Shown in pieces: positions 50,701 through 59,386 of a DNA stretch of 64,000 nucleotides. The notes under the pieces were generated by a model. It did no database searches, was not told the origin of the DNA, and saw only the letters and a program-made list of their open reading frames with translations. The position numbers and the translations under genes are program-made. The stretch is from Maribacter_C sp047345145 (GTDB lineage: Bacteria; Bacteroidota; Bacteroidia; Flavobacteriales; Flavobacteriaceae): positions 1,054,001 through 1,118,000 of the forward strand of contig NZ_JBLFER010000002.1 of assembly GCF_047345145.1 (NCBI RefSeq). The letters run 5' to 3'. Numbering within the stretch: position 1 is the stretch's first letter; every line of letters begins with the position of its first letter.

Positions 50701-53700
50701 GGGCCTTATAATGCTAGTGTAACTAGCGACTTCAATGGTTTGCAACCAGATCAAAAATGGGCAGGTATCATGCGTTCGTTGAGTAGTACAAACTTTGAGC
50801 AATCGAATGTTGAGTTTGTTCAGTTTTGGATATTAGATCCCTATGTTGACGGAATTACTGATTCTCCGGGTGAATTGGTTTTAAACTTTGGAAATATTTC
50901 TGAAGACATACTTAAGGATGGTAGAAAGCAATACGAAAATGGTCTTCCTGGGGTAGATAGTCAAGAACTGACAAGACCAACAGAATGGGGTAAGGTACCA
51001 CAAACTCAAGCTTTGGTTTACGCTTTTGATGCGAGTGAAGAAAATAGAGTCCGCCAAGATTTAGGTTTTGACGGATTGGATAGCAATGAGGAGTCAACAA
51101 GACGAGTTGACCCCAATGATCCTAATTCACCCATAATTTATGAAAATAACCTTGCCGAATCTCCTGATGATCCCGCTTTAGATGATTATCAATATTACTT
51201 AAATCGTGAGGGTGGAATTTTAGAGCGTTACAAAGATTTTAATAACCCTGATGGTAATTCACCAGTTGCGGTATCGAATACGAATAGAGGTTCCAATACC
51301 TTACCTGATGTTGAGGATATTGATCGTGATTTGACGATGAATACCATCAATAGTTATTATGAGTATCGAATTCCTATCAAACCCAATACAACAGTAAATG
51401 ATAAGTATGTAACTGATGTTTTAGAAACTGCGCCCGTGCCTACTAGTGATGTGCCAGATGGCAGACAAATCAGTAGACGATGGATTCAGTACAAAATTCC
51501 ATTAAGCGATTTTAGTGATGCTGTTGGAGGAATATCTGATTTTAGATCTATCAGTTTTATGAGAATGTATATGACCGGTTTTACAGGTCCGGCTGTGCTT
51601 CGTTTTGCAACATTAGATTTAGTGCGTGGTGATTGGAGAACCTATACCAAAAACCTTCAAGATGATATGGTGGATACGGATCCATCGGATGATGGTACTG
51701 TGATAGATGTGAATGCCGTCAATATTGAAGAAAATGAGAATCGTACACCTATTCCGTATGTATTACCCCCGGGGGTTGTCAGAGAGCGACTAAATAATAA
51801 CAATACGGTTATTCGTCAGAATGAGCAATCACTTTCTTTTGTGGTTGAAAATTTAGAATCAGAAGATTCTCGTGGTGTTTTCAAAAGTTTGAACATTGAT
51901 TTACGTCAATACAAGAAGCTAAAAATGTTTATGCATGCTGAGAAAATTGCGGACAGCGATTACTCAGATGATGATACTCCACTAGTAGGGTTCTTGCGAA
52001 TAGGTACTGATTTCTCTGAAAACTACTACCAAATTGAGCGTAGTTTGCAGTTTACACCCTTTACGGCCAGATCAGAAGAAGAAATTTGGCCTGGAGTAAA
52101 TGAAATAGAAGTTCTGTTGTCTGATTTAAATTTAATAAAATCAGCATGGATTGCCGGTGGTGACTTGACACAGGCTCGCTTTTTCGAAGTCGAAAATGGT
52201 GAGGTTATTCCTGTTGATGAATTTGCGCCAAGAACACTTGGGCGAAACAGAATCGGAATTAAAGGAAATCCGTCTTTAGGTAGTATCCGAAGTATGATGA
52301 TTGGGGTAAAAAATATTGATAATATCCCAGCCCGCGGCGAAGTATGGTTTAACGAATTGCGTTTGGCTGGTCTAGACAACAATGGCGGTTGGGCGGCCGT
52401 AGCTGCTATTGATGCAAATATGGCTGATTTTGCTAATATAACCGCAACAGGAGCCACAAGTACTTCTGGTTTTGGAGCAATTGATCAAATGCCGAATGAA
52501 AGAGCTCGTGAAGATGCTACTTCTTATGACGTCGTTACTAATATTAATGTTGGGCAATTACTACCTAAAAAATGGAACATTCAATTACCCTTCAATTATG
52601 GTATATCTGAAGAGATTATAACCCCTGAATTTGATCCTGTTTATGATGATTTAAAATTACAAGATAGAATTGATGCCGCGCCAGCAACTTCAACAGATCC
52701 AAATGTGGCAACAAAAGATGATGTTTTAGAACAGGCTGAAGATTATACCAAAAGAACAAGTATTAATTTAATAGGTGTTCGAAAAGATAGAGGTGAAGAA
52801 GCTGATGCTAATTTTTATGATATTGAGAATTTTACATTCAACTATTCGTATAATGAAACAGATCACCGTGATTTTGAGATTGCGAACTTGAGAGATCAAA
52901 ACGTCAACACAGGGTTCGTTTACAATCATGCATTTAAACCTGCTGAGGTCGCTCCTTTTGCTAAAAAAGATTCACTGTTTAATGGTAAATACCTAAAATG
53001 GTTGAAAGATTTGAACTTTAATTTGCTGCCCGCCACAATTTCGGTGAATTCAAATATTGATCGTCAATTTAATCAGCAACGTTTTCGTGATGTTTTTCAA
53101 GATGGTGTTGATCGTTTAGAACTTCCAACACTTAGACAGCGAAACTATCAATTCAATTGGCAATATGCCGTGAATTATAGTTTAACAAAATCTTTGCGAT
53201 TAAACTTGACCGCTAGTAATAATAATATCGTGCGTAACTTTTTAGATGAAAACGGAGATACGAATGTTTTTCTCGACGAGCGATTAAATCTTTGGGATGG
53301 CTTTTTTGATATTGGGGAACCCAATCGTCATGCCCAACAAATGGAGTTGAATTATGAACTCCCATTCAGTAAGATTCCAGTTTTAGATTTTATCAGTTCA
53401 CAATATACCTACTCTAGTAATTTTGATTGGCAACGTGGCGGAGATGCTATTGAGCAGGTTGCTGGAGGTAATGTAAATACAGTACAGAATTCTAATACGC
53501 ACAATTTGACTGCTTCCTTGTCTATGCAAAAGTTCTATGATCAAATAGGTCTCAAGAAAAGAAGTGGAAAGACACAGGCAAAAACTGCCCCAGTTCGAAA
53601 AGATAAGGCAGGTAACTCAAAAGAAAAACCGAAGAAAGGCCCTCGTAAGACCAGCAAACTTTTTAATACAGTGGTTGATGTTGTTACTATGGTAAAACGT

Positions 53701-54999
53701 CTAAACCTTAACTATAATGAAACAAATGGAACTGTTTTGCCAGGCTATACGCAATCGATTGGTTTTGTCGGTACAACAAGACCTACATTCGGGTTCGTTT
53801 TCGGTAGTCAATCTGATGTTCGTTTCGCAGCAGCCCGAAATGGTTGGTTGACTAATTTTAATGAATTTAATGAACAGTACATCCGAAGAACAAATAAGCA
53901 ATTGAATATTACGGCTACAGCCCAACCTTTAAAAGATTTAACCATAGATTTAGTGGCAGACCGACAGTTTTCAGAGAGCTCTCAAGAGAATTTTGATATT
54001 CAAAAATGGAAAAACGGGGAGAATGCTCTTGTAAATAATTTAGGAAGTTTTAGTATTTCGACTATGATGATTGGTACCGCTTTTGGAAAAAGTGATGAGT
54101 TTGACTCAAAGAATTTTGAGCAGTTCAAACAAAATCGAATTACAGTTGCAAATCGAATAGAATCTGATCGTGGTAATCAGTCGAATGGAGTTGTTGATGA
54201 AGAAGGTTTTCCAGAACGTTATGGTAAAACTCAGCAAGATGTTTTATTACCATCTTTTTTTGCAGCCTACACGGGCCAAGATGCAAATCGGGTGAATTTA
54301 GATGCATTTAGAAAGATCCCTATTCCGAATTGGAATATCAAGTATACTGGCTTAATGAAAAATAAGTGGTTTAAAAAGAGGTTTAAGCGTTTTTCTGTGA
54401 GTCATGGATATCGTGCTGCTTATAGTATCAATTCTTTTCAATCAAACTTAGAAATCCAGAATGGAAAAATAAACCAAGAGAACCAAGATTTCTTGTCTGA
54501 ACTCATCTTGAATAATGTGGTTCTTACAGATCAATTTAACCCTTTAGTTCGTTTTGATTTTGAGATGAAAAACTCAGTTAGTGTGCTCGCCGAAGTAAGA
54601 AGTGATCGTATGCTTTCTCTCAGTTTAGATAACAATTTGTTGACTGAGAATAACGGAAAAGAATATACGGTCGGATTAGGCTATCGTATTAAAGACGTAA
54701 AGTTTGTAACCAATATTGGAGGTCAAAAAACACGATTAAAAGGTGATCTGAACTTAAAGGCAGATGTTACCTTAAGAGATAATTTGACGATAATCAGAAA
54801 TCTTGACATTGATAACAATCAGATTACCTCAGGTCAAAATCTATTGTCCATTAAGTTTACTGCTGATTATGCGTTGAGTAAAAATTTAAATGCTCTTTTC
54901 TTTTATGACCATTCATTCTCACAATTTGCAGTTTCTACTGCTTTTCCGCAGACTACCATAAATACTGGTTTTACGCTTCGTTATAATTTCGGGAACTAA
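47722..54999 (+). CDS. sprA: Type IX secretion outer-membrane translocon SprA (Sov)
   Basis: The 2425-residue protein forms the 36-strand outer-membrane channel through which type IX cargo such as gliding adhesins and enzymes leaves the cell. A signal peptide (KLTILFLLFFAATGISYGQ) is followed by a long sequence of beta-strand-rich segments; recognisable stretches are VNNDFFQSVFGGNTIEVIPQGSV near residue 135-157 and the conserved YLDDFEGAQ near 880. The C-terminal third has typical barrel patterns and ends TGFTLRYNFGN. The size matches F. johnsoniae SprA (about 2400). The frame begins with TTG at 47722, 5 bp after the ruvA stop; no nearer ATG precedes the signal peptide. It supports T9SS and probably gliding in this organism. 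Confidence 0.96.
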   Translation: MKKGAKQILKSSFKLTILFLLFFAATGISYGQETGEQDDTEQQQDSVKTGFSLGKLVLENPESIVSKYIYDPNLDRYIYNETVGDFDIGYPVILTPDQYYDLVRKEGIKDYFKEKGDALSGKKEGSGDAQKNLLPNFYVNNDFFQSVFGGNTIEVIPQGSVAMDLGVIWQKNDNPSLSPRNRTNLAFDFDQRISLSMLGKIGERLQVTANYDTEATFDFQNIVKLDYTPTEDDIIQSIEVGNVNMPLNSSLITGAQSLFGVKTQLQFGKTRVTAVFSEQRSQNNTVVAQGGGTLNDFSITALDYDEDRHFFLAQYFRDNYDQALEKYPYIRSQVQITRLEVWVTNRSQNTTNVRNVVAIQDLGEYDELSAILEERTTRAGKLGGVSGNFFNIDPNGLNNLPRNNANDYDPSLIALNGGALNSDIRDIATVESGFNSSSFNSGYKAEQGFEYAILENARKLDPGRDYDFDTQLGYISLNQRLSNDEVLGVAFQYTFNGKVYQVGEFANGGIEATSATVTPGTQPIIDNNTLILKLLKSNVTNIKDPIWDLMMKNIYATGAFRLSQEDFKFNILYSDPTPRNYITPVEPFPASASGENQKPLEERILLDVFNLDRLNAYNDLQPGGDGFFDFVEGRTVNTRNGLIIFTKVEPFGSYLHSLLGGGNYEEETSYNANQAKYVFRDMYESTKAASLQNPEDNKFSLKGRYKSEGSNGIPIGAFNVPRGSVRVTAGGRQLLEGVDYDVNYQAGTVQILDPTLEASNTPINISVENNAVFGQQTRRFTGINVEHQVNKNFVLGGTLLNLNERPLTQKSNFGTEPVNNTIFGLNGNFSTEVPWLTRLANKLPNIDTDVPSNLSVRAEVAWLKPNSPKNADFQGETTTYLDDFEGAQALIDIRSSLGWSLASPPVQFTKVGNAFTGDNLPNIETGYGRAKMSWYTIDPIFYTSQRPDGVSDSDMSTNETRRVFIQQLFQQDVAQGQTQVQNTLNINYFPEEKGPYNASVTSDFNGLQPDQKWAGIMRSLSSTNFEQSNVEFVQFWILDPYVDGITDSPGELVLNFGNISEDILKDGRKQYENGLPGVDSQELTRPTEWGKVPQTQALVYAFDASEENRVRQDLGFDGLDSNEESTRRVDPNDPNSPIIYENNLAESPDDPALDDYQYYLNREGGILERYKDFNNPDGNSPVAVSNTNRGSNTLPDVEDIDRDLTMNTINSYYEYRIPIKPNTTVNDKYVTDVLETAPVPTSDVPDGRQISRRWIQYKIPLSDFSDAVGGISDFRSISFMRMYMTGFTGPAVLRFATLDLVRGDWRTYTKNLQDDMVDTDPSDDGTVIDVNAVNIEENENRTPIPYVLPPGVVRERLNNNNTVIRQNEQSLSFVVENLESEDSRGVFKSLNIDLRQYKKLKMFMHAEKIADSDYSDDDTPLVGFLRIGTDFSENYYQIERSLQFTPFTARSEEEIWPGVNEIEVLLSDLNLIKSAWIAGGDLTQARFFEVENGEVIPVDEFAPRTLGRNRIGIKGNPSLGSIRSMMIGVKNIDNIPARGEVWFNELRLAGLDNNGGWAAVAAIDANMADFANITATGATSTSGFGAIDQMPNERAREDATSYDVVTNINVGQLLPKKWNIQLPFNYGISEEIITPEFDPVYDDLKLQDRIDAAPATSTDPNVATKDDVLEQAEDYTKRTSINLIGVRKDRGEEADANFYDIENFTFNYSYNETDHRDFEIANLRDQNVNTGFVYNHAFKPAEVAPFAKKDSLFNGKYLKWLKDLNFNLLPATISVNSNIDRQFNQQRFRDVFQDGVDRLELPTLRQRNYQFNWQYAVNYSLTKSLRLNLTASNNNIVRNFLDENGDTNVFLDERLNLWDGFFDIGEPNRHAQQMELNYELPFSKIPVLDFISSQYTYSSNFDWQRGGDAIEQVAGGNVNTVQNSNTHNLTASLSMQKFYDQIGLKKRSGKTQAKTAPVRKDKAGNSKEKPKKGPRKTSKLFNTVVDVVTMVKRLNLNYNETNGTVLPGYTQSIGFVGTTRPTFGFVFGSQSDVRFAAARNGWLTNFNEFNEQYIRRTNKQLNITATAQPLKDLTIDLVADRQFSESSQENFDIQKWKNGENALVNNLGSFSISTMMIGTAFGKSDEFDSKNFEQFKQNRITVANRIESDRGNQSNGVVDEEGFPERYGKTQQDVLLPSFFAAYTGQDANRVNLDAFRKIPIPNWNIKYTGLMKNKWFKKRFKRFSVSHGYRAAYSINSFQSNLEIQNGKINQENQDFLSELILNNVVLTDQFNPLVRFDFEMKNSVSVLAEVRSDRMLSLSLDNNLLTENNGKEYTVGLGYRIKDVKFVTNIGGQKTRLKGDLNLKADVTLRDNLTIIRNLDIDNNQITSGQNLLSIKFTADYALSKNLNALFFYDHSFSQFAVSTAFPQTTINTGFTLRYNFGN

Positions 55000-55052
55000 G
55001 TAGTTGTTATTTTCCATTCTCTCCTTAATTGAGTTTGAATTTGATTTTTGTA

Positions 55053-55083
55053 TTTGAGTTTATATAGGAATCATTTACATTTG
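55053..55083 (+). promoter_or_regulatory. Promoter of gcvH
   Basis: TTTG at 55053-55056 and TACATTTG at 55076-55083 with a 19-bp spacer are an excellent fit to the Bacteroidota consensus, 23 bp before the start codon. Confidence 0.8.
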
Positions 55084-55106
55084 CTTGACTAATTAATATA
55101 TTTCAA

Positions 55107-55487
55107 ATGAACATACCATCGGAATTAAAGTATACGAAAGATCACGAGTGGGTTAGCATCGAAGGAGATGTAGCTACCGTCGGAATTACTGATTTTGCTC
55201 AAAGTGAATTGGGTGACATCGTTTATGTCGAGGTAGAAACCTTAGATGAAACTTTAGATCAAGATGAGGTCTTTGGTACAGTAGAGGCTGTAAAAACAGT
55301 TTCTGATTTATTTCTTCCGTTAAGTGGAGAGGTTATAGAATTTAACGAGGCCTTAGAGGATGAACCAGAAAAGGTGAACTCTGATCCTTATGGCGATGGG
55401 TGGATGATAAAAATAAAGGTTGATGATACTTCACAGTTCGATGAATTGCTTTCTGACGCTGATTATAAAGCCTTGATTGGTGCTTAA
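55107..55487 (+). CDS. gcvH: Glycine cleavage system H protein
   Basis: The 126-residue carrier shuttles the methylamine group between the P and T proteins on a lipoyl arm. The lipoyl lysine is Lys63 in FGTVEAVKTVSDLF, the standard motif. The N-terminus (KYTKDHEWVSIEGDVATVGITDFAQSELGDIVYVEVE) and the C-terminal NSDPYGDGWMIKIK are also diagnostic. It has its own promoter after sprA. The stop overlaps the start of the VanZ-like gene. P and T proteins are not in this window. Confidence 0.98.
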   Translation: MNIPSELKYTKDHEWVSIEGDVATVGITDFAQSELGDIVYVEVETLDETLDQDEVFGTVEAVKTVSDLFLPLSGEVIEFNEALEDEPEKVNSDPYGDGWMIKIKVDDTSQFDELLSDADYKALIGA

Positions 55488-55881
55488 AAAACCCTTTTTT
55501 ACAATTGCATTTATAAGCTGGATGATGTTCGTAACATTTTCTAGCTTATTTTCTTTTAGTGGTATTGATACGCCAGGTTTAGAAATTCCTCATTTAGACA
55601 AGGTAGTCCATTTTACTTTTTATTTTGTAGCCTGTGTGCTTGGGGTTTTATTTTTGAGGGAGCGAACTAGCGGTAAAATAACCTTAAAAAAAGCTTTGAT
55701 AATAATGCTTTTAGTAACAATTGCTTTTGGCATTCTTATGGAGGTTCTGCAATACACACTTACTACAGAAAGAACAGGTGATATTTTAGATGGATTAGCA
55801 AATACTGCAGGTAGTTTTTGCGGGGCAGTAGCAATGAAGTTCTATTTTTCTAGAGAAAGAAGCTTAAAGTGGAAATTTTAG
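55480..55881 (+). CDS. VanZ-like small membrane protein
   Basis: The protein of about 133 residues has four hydrophobic segments (residues ~4-20, 38-58, 72-92, 97-120 approx.). The VanZ-family marks are FSFSGIDTPGLEIPHLDKVVHFTFYFVACVLGVLFLRE, with the DKxxHfxxf motif, and ILMEVLQYTLTTERTGDILDGLANTAGSFCGA. The start is uncertain: GTG at 55480 or TTG at 55477; both overlap the end of gcvH, which suggests coupled translation. VanZ itself gives low-level teicoplanin resistance, but the family is broad and its general function is unknown. The C-terminal tail is basic. Confidence 0.85.
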   Translation: MLKKPFFTIAFISWMMFVTFSSLFSFSGIDTPGLEIPHLDKVVHFTFYFVACVLGVLFLRERTSGKITLKKALIIMLLVTIAFGILMEVLQYTLTTERTGDILDGLANTAGSFCGAVAMKFYFSRERSLKWKF

Positions 55882-55922
55882 CGTCTTTCACGAAAGATCT
55901 AATCTCTTGCAAATGATTGTAA

Positions 55923-55954
55923 TTTTAACGTCTTAAAGGGAAATATTAATTTTG
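55923..55954 (+). promoter_or_regulatory. Promoter of tonB
   Basis: TAATTTTG at 55947-55954 is an exact -7 match, with TTTT about 20 bp upstream. The leader to the tonB start at 56003 is about 40 nt. Confidence 0.55.
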
Positions 55955-56002
55955 CATGATTGAAATTATTAATTAAATTAGCAGACACTTAAATGTAATT
56001 AT

Positions 56003-56707
56003 ATGGAACTTAAAAAGAATCCAAAAGCTGACTTGACTAAAAATATGGGCCTATATTTTGTAATAGGTTTAGCTTCTGTAATGTTATTGACTTACGTTGC
56101 ACTAGAATGGAAAAGCTACGAAGGAGGAGACGAATACGATATTTCAATGAATGTTGATGATGATTTGGATGAAGAAGTTCCAATGACTGAGCAGCTAAAG
56201 ACACCTCCACCTCCACCACCTCCGGCAGCACCTGAAATTATTGAAGTTGTAGAAGATGAAGAAGAGGTTGAAGAAACTGTAATAGAATCTACTGAGAGTA
56301 ACGAAGAAGAGGAAGTTATGGAAGTAGATGATGTAGAAGTTGAAGAAGTGGACGAAGATCTTGATGTGCCTTTTGCAGTAATTGAAAATGTACCAGTTTT
56401 TCCAGGTTGTGAAAAAGAGAGTAATAAAAGAGCTTGTTTCAATAAAATGATGCAAAAGCATATTAGCAGAAACTTTCGTTATCCTGAAATCGCGCAAGAA
56501 ATGGGTGTTCAAGGTAGAGTTAGTGTTATGTTTACTATCCAAAAGGATGGTAGCATTGGTAATGTTAGAATGCGTGGGCCAGATAAGAACTTAGAAAAGG
56601 AAGCAGCTCGTATTATTGCTAAGTTGCCGAAAATGACTCCTGGTAAACAAAGAGGTCGTGCAGTACGTGTACCTTTTAGTATTCCAATTACCTTTAAACT
56701 GCAATAG
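56003..56707 (+). CDS. tonB: TonB energy-transducer protein
   Basis: The 234-residue protein couples the inner-membrane proton motive force to outer-membrane TonB-dependent transporters. A short cytoplasmic stretch, one helix (MGLYFVIGLASVMLLTYVAL, residues 15-34), then a periplasmic linker that is Pro-rich (PPPPPPPAAP near 68-77) and very acidic (many Glu/Asp to about 125). The TonB C-terminal domain (about 130-234) includes VFPGCEKESNKRACFNKMM, FRYPEIAQEMGVQGRVSVMF and PFSIPITFKLQ. The two cysteines at the domain start are typical of Bacteroidota TonB. No exbB/exbD lies next to it. A terminator follows. Confidence 0.95.
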   Translation: MELKKNPKADLTKNMGLYFVIGLASVMLLTYVALEWKSYEGGDEYDISMNVDDDLDEEVPMTEQLKTPPPPPPPAAPEIIEVVEDEEEVEETVIESTESNEEEEVMEVDDVEVEEVDEDLDVPFAVIENVPVFPGCEKESNKRACFNKMMQKHISRNFRYPEIAQEMGVQGRVSVMFTIQKDGSIGNVRMRGPDKNLEKEAARIIAKLPKMTPGKQRGRAVRVPFSIPITFKLQ

Positions 56708-56724
56708 AAGAAATATTTCATCAT

Positions 56725-56758
56725 AAAAAAACCCTGGCAAAACCTGCTGGGTTTTTTT
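56725..56758. terminator. Terminator after tonB
   Basis: AAAAAAACCC pairs with GGGTTTTTTT around a 14-nt loop; the A- and T-tracts suit both strands. It separates tonB from the convergent MBL-fold gene. Confidence 0.8.
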
Positions 56759-56785
56759 ATTTTCCGTAGTTGACTAGAAAGAAGT

Positions 56786-57688
56786 CTACTTTTCTTTTAA
56801 ACTGTTATAAATCGTTTCACGAAATCTCTCAGGGCTAATAAATCCTGTACCATGAACTTCGTCATACATCTTGGTGAGCGAAGAATTAGCCTTAACATCT
56901 TCCAAGGAAGCCCCGGTATCAATCACAGCTTGAATTTTAGTTCTAATATCCTCAAGCATTACCACATACGTTTCTAACTCTTTTTTAGTAGAAGGTCTGC
57001 CGTGACCTGGAATGATTTTCGTATCATCATTAATTACCATCAAAGCCTTTCGATGCGCTGCGATATATCCGTTGATGCTGCCACCGCTTTTTAAATCCAT
57101 GTAAGGATAACGACCTGAAAAATACGTGTCGCCCATATGTAAAACGTTATTATTTGTGAAATAAACCATGGCGTCACCATCTGTATGCGCATTATGTACA
57201 TGAAATGCCATTATGGTCTCATCGCCATCATAAAACGTAATATCATCAGAGAAAGTGACCTCTGGAAGCATTCGAACAAGGTAATCAGCAGTAATCTCAC
57301 CTTTGTCTAATTTCTTTTGCTGGTTTGCCCTTATTCGATCTCTTACATTATCATGCGCTACTAAAAGGACTGTTTCTGAATTGAATTTGGCATTTCCACC
57401 AGAATGATCACCATGCATGTGAGTATTAAATAAAGTAGCCAGAGGTTTACTGGTGAGTGAACCAATAGTAGTTTTGATTTTATCGCTCAAACGATCGAAC
57501 TGATCATCGATCATGAATACATTAGTTTCTCCCACATAAATACCGATATTTCCACCTTGTCCGGTTAACATGTATACATTTTGCGAAAGCGTGTCGACGG
57601 CAATAACTACTTCTTTATCTTGAGCCTTAACAGTTAAAACCGTTAGCATACCGAGAGTAAAAGTCAGTAGGGAAGTTTTTATTTTCAT
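56786..57688 (-). CDS. Exported metallo-beta-lactamase-fold hydrolase
   Basis: The protein has about 300 residues from the ATG at 57688 (longer in-frame starts reach 57739 but add a second hydrophobic segment before the signal peptide MKIKTSLLTFTLGMLTVLTVKAQ). The zinc-binding motif THMHGDHSGG (HxHxDH) lies near residue 90; later ligands are in HNAHTDGDAMVYF (HTDGD) and the C-terminal PGHGRPS. The pattern is that of the quinoprotein/glyoxalase-like MBL proteins that carry H-x-x-G-D. It should be a periplasmic or secreted hydrolase. Substrates range from lactams to thioesters or phosphotriesters in this superfamily, so resistance should not be assumed. Confidence 0.86.
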   Translation of the reverse strand: MKIKTSLLTFTLGMLTVLTVKAQDKEVVIAVDTLSQNVYMLTGQGGNIGIYVGETNVFMIDDQFDRLSDKIKTTIGSLTSKPLATLFNTHMHGDHSGGNAKFNSETVLLVAHDNVRDRIRANQQKKLDKGEITADYLVRMLPEVTFSDDITFYDGDETIMAFHVHNAHTDGDAMVYFTNNNVLHMGDTYFSGRYPYMDLKSGGSINGYIAAHRKALMVINDDTKIIPGHGRPSTKKELETYVVMLEDIRTKIQAVIDTGASLEDVKANSSLTKMYDEVHGTGFISPERFRETIYNSLKEK

Positions 57689-57743
57689 AAAATTTTGTTT
57701 TAAAGTGTCCATTTTCAAAGTTAATATAAATAGTGTCAATTCA

Positions 57744-57774
57744 TTGTGAAAAAGAAGGTTGGGGTTTATCTTTG
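57744..57774 (+). promoter_or_regulatory. Promoter of the ctaB cluster
   Basis: TATCTTTG at 57767-57774 with TTGT at 57744-57747 (19-bp spacer). The predicted start near 57781 excludes the longer ctaB reading frame from 57759. Confidence 0.65.
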
Positions 57775-57794
57775 CAGCCTATTTAGAAGTTTCT

Positions 57795-58694
57795 ATGAAG
57801 ACGGCAGTAAGTACTACAAAGAGTAGCTCCTGGTCCTTGGCTTTTTCCAATTTTAAGGAAATTACCAAAGCAAGGTTAGCGATAAGTGTCGTTTTTTCTT
57901 CCCTTGCAGGATATTTGCTGGCACCCGTATCTCCTAGCTTGATTTCCCTTTTACTTTTAGCCTTTGGCGGATACTGCATGGTTGGGGCTTCGAACGCTTA
58001 TAATCAAATCATCGAGCGAGATCTTGATGCTTTGATGAATCGAACGAAGAATCGTCCGATTCCTTCAGGTCGCATGTCCGTTAATAGGGCCTTGACAATC
58101 GCCATAGTATTAACTGTTTTAGGGGTGGTCGCGTTGTATTACTTGAATCCAAAGACGGCAATGTTCGGGGCTATTTCGATCTTTTTATACACTAGTGTCT
58201 ATACTCCTTTAAAGACGAAAACACCATTAGCTGTTTTTGTTGGGGCGTTTCCAGGGGCAATTCCTTTTATGTTAGGATGGGTAGCAGCAACCAATGATTT
58301 CGGAATCGAACCTGGCACTTTATTTATGATACAGTTTTTCTGGCAATTTCCACATTTTTGGGCACTAGGTTGGATGTTAGATGAAGATTACAAAAAAGGT
58401 GGATTTAAAATGCTTCCCACAGGAAAAAAAGATACGGGAACAGCATTGCAAATAATAATGTACACCATTTGGATGATCGTAATTTCTGTGATTCCTGTAT
58501 TTGGAATTACCGGTGATTTGATACTATCTATACCTGCGGCAATTATAGTTTTCTTCATGGGATTGGTTATGTTGTTTTTTGCTTTACAATTGTATAAAAA
58601 ACGAGATAATCCCGCAGCGCGGAAATTAATGTTGGCAAGTGTCAGCTATATTACCTTAATGCAGATCGTTTACGTAATTGATAAATTTTTATAA
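57795..58694 (+). CDS. ctaB: Protoheme IX farnesyltransferase (heme O synthase)
   Basis: The protein has 299 residues from the ATG at 57795, chosen because the promoter lies just before it; the open frame extends 12 codons upstream. The UbiA-family prenyltransferase has about nine helices. The first Asp-rich motif is NAYNQIIERDLDALMNRTKNRPIPSGRM and the second YTPLKTKTPLAVFVGAFPGAIPFMLGW, both diagnostic of CyoE/CtaB. It adds the farnesyl chain to heme b to make heme O, the precursor of heme A for the oxidase. It heads a cluster of oxidase subunits and assembly genes; the next gene starts 15 bp after it. Confidence 0.96.
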   Translation: MKTAVSTTKSSSWSLAFSNFKEITKARLAISVVFSSLAGYLLAPVSPSLISLLLLAFGGYCMVGASNAYNQIIERDLDALMNRTKNRPIPSGRMSVNRALTIAIVLTVLGVVALYYLNPKTAMFGAISIFLYTSVYTPLKTKTPLAVFVGAFPGAIPFMLGWVAATNDFGIEPGTLFMIQFFWQFPHFWALGWMLDEDYKKGGFKMLPTGKKDTGTALQIIMYTIWMIVISVIPVFGITGDLILSIPAAIIVFFMGLVMLFFALQLYKKRDNPAARKLMLASVSYITLMQIVYVIDKFL

Positions 58695-58709
58695 CTCATA
58701 TACATAGGA

Positions 58710-59291
58710 ATGGATTTAACCCAAGGTTCGGAGAAGGAGAAGTACGATAGGTCAAAAAAAATGATGCTATGGTTTGGTATTGCCAGTTTGATTATGGGTT
58801 TTGCTGGGTGGACGAGCGCCTATATTGTTAGTAGTTCAAGAGAAGATTGGCTGAGTGATATTCAGTTGCCCTCGCTCTTTTATGTGAGTACGGGGCTAAT
58901 CATTGTTAGTAGTCTTACTTATATTTTGGCTAAAAGAGGTGTATCGCAAAATAAATCACAATTAAGTACTATTTTTTTGATCATAACGCTATTGCTGGGT
59001 GTGACCTTTATCATTCTGCAATTCAAGGGTTTTGAACAAATGTTGGGCAATGGGTATCGCTTCACAGGGCCAACAAGTAGTATTAAAATGTCTTATGTTT
59101 TTTTAATAGCCTTTGTGCATATATTGCACGTAGTGGCAGGACTTATTTCACTGCTGGTAGTTTTATTTAATCAAGTCAAAGGGAAATATACATCAACAGA
59201 ATATTTAGGGATGTCTTTAGGTGCTACCTTCTGGCATTTTTTGGGAATTTTATGGGTGTATTTGATATTGTTTATGACGTTTGTAAAATAA
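58710..59291 (+). CDS. Heme-copper oxidase subunit III-like protein (first copy)
   Basis: The 193-residue membrane protein has five helices. It matches the CyoC/CtaE family: SKKMMLWFGIASLIMGFAGWTSAYIVSS, FIILQFKGFEQML, and FLIAFVHILHVVAGLISLLVVLFNQVK with the HxxH-type helix, ending TFWHFLGILWVYLILFMTFV. It is shorter than the standard 260-residue subunit III and corresponds to the five-helix form lacking the first two helices. It follows ctaB, with a second, longer subunit III next. Flavobacteria commonly carry this pair; the separate roles are not known. Confidence 0.9.
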   Translation: MDLTQGSEKEKYDRSKKMMLWFGIASLIMGFAGWTSAYIVSSSREDWLSDIQLPSLFYVSTGLIIVSSLTYILAKRGVSQNKSQLSTIFLIITLLLGVTFIILQFKGFEQMLGNGYRFTGPTSSIKMSYVFLIAFVHILHVVAGLISLLVVLFNQVKGKYTSTEYLGMSLGATFWHFLGILWVYLILFMTFVK

Positions 59292-59326
59292 TTCGTGTAA
59301 AAATTGGTTTTGATAGCAATTCGATT

Positions 59327-59355
59327 TTTGAAACGTTAAAAAAGATGTAAATTTG
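59327..59355 (+). promoter_or_regulatory. Promoter of the second subunit III gene
   Basis: TTTG at 59327-59330 and TAAATTTG at 59348-59355, 17-bp spacer, is a strong match. It suggests that the second subunit III gene can be made independently of ctaB. Confidence 0.75.
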
Positions 59356-59386
59356 CACAAAATCTAATCATACTATTAAGTTATAT

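Noticed and set aside
47722..54999. Giant repeat-containing adhesin
   Set aside because: The sequence lacks tandem adhesin repeats and a sorting domain. Signal peptide, YLDDFEGAQ segment, length and ending all match SprA.
56786..57688. Antibiotic-resistance metallo-beta-lactamase
   Set aside because: The HxHxDH fold is shared by many hydrolases, and the sequence shows HTDGD and PGHGRP features common to non-lactamase members. Resistance cannot be claimed.
57759..57794. Longer N-terminus for ctaB from 57759
   Set aside because: The -7 promoter box at 57767-57774 lies inside that extension, so it would not be transcribed; the ATG at 57795 gives the normal protein.
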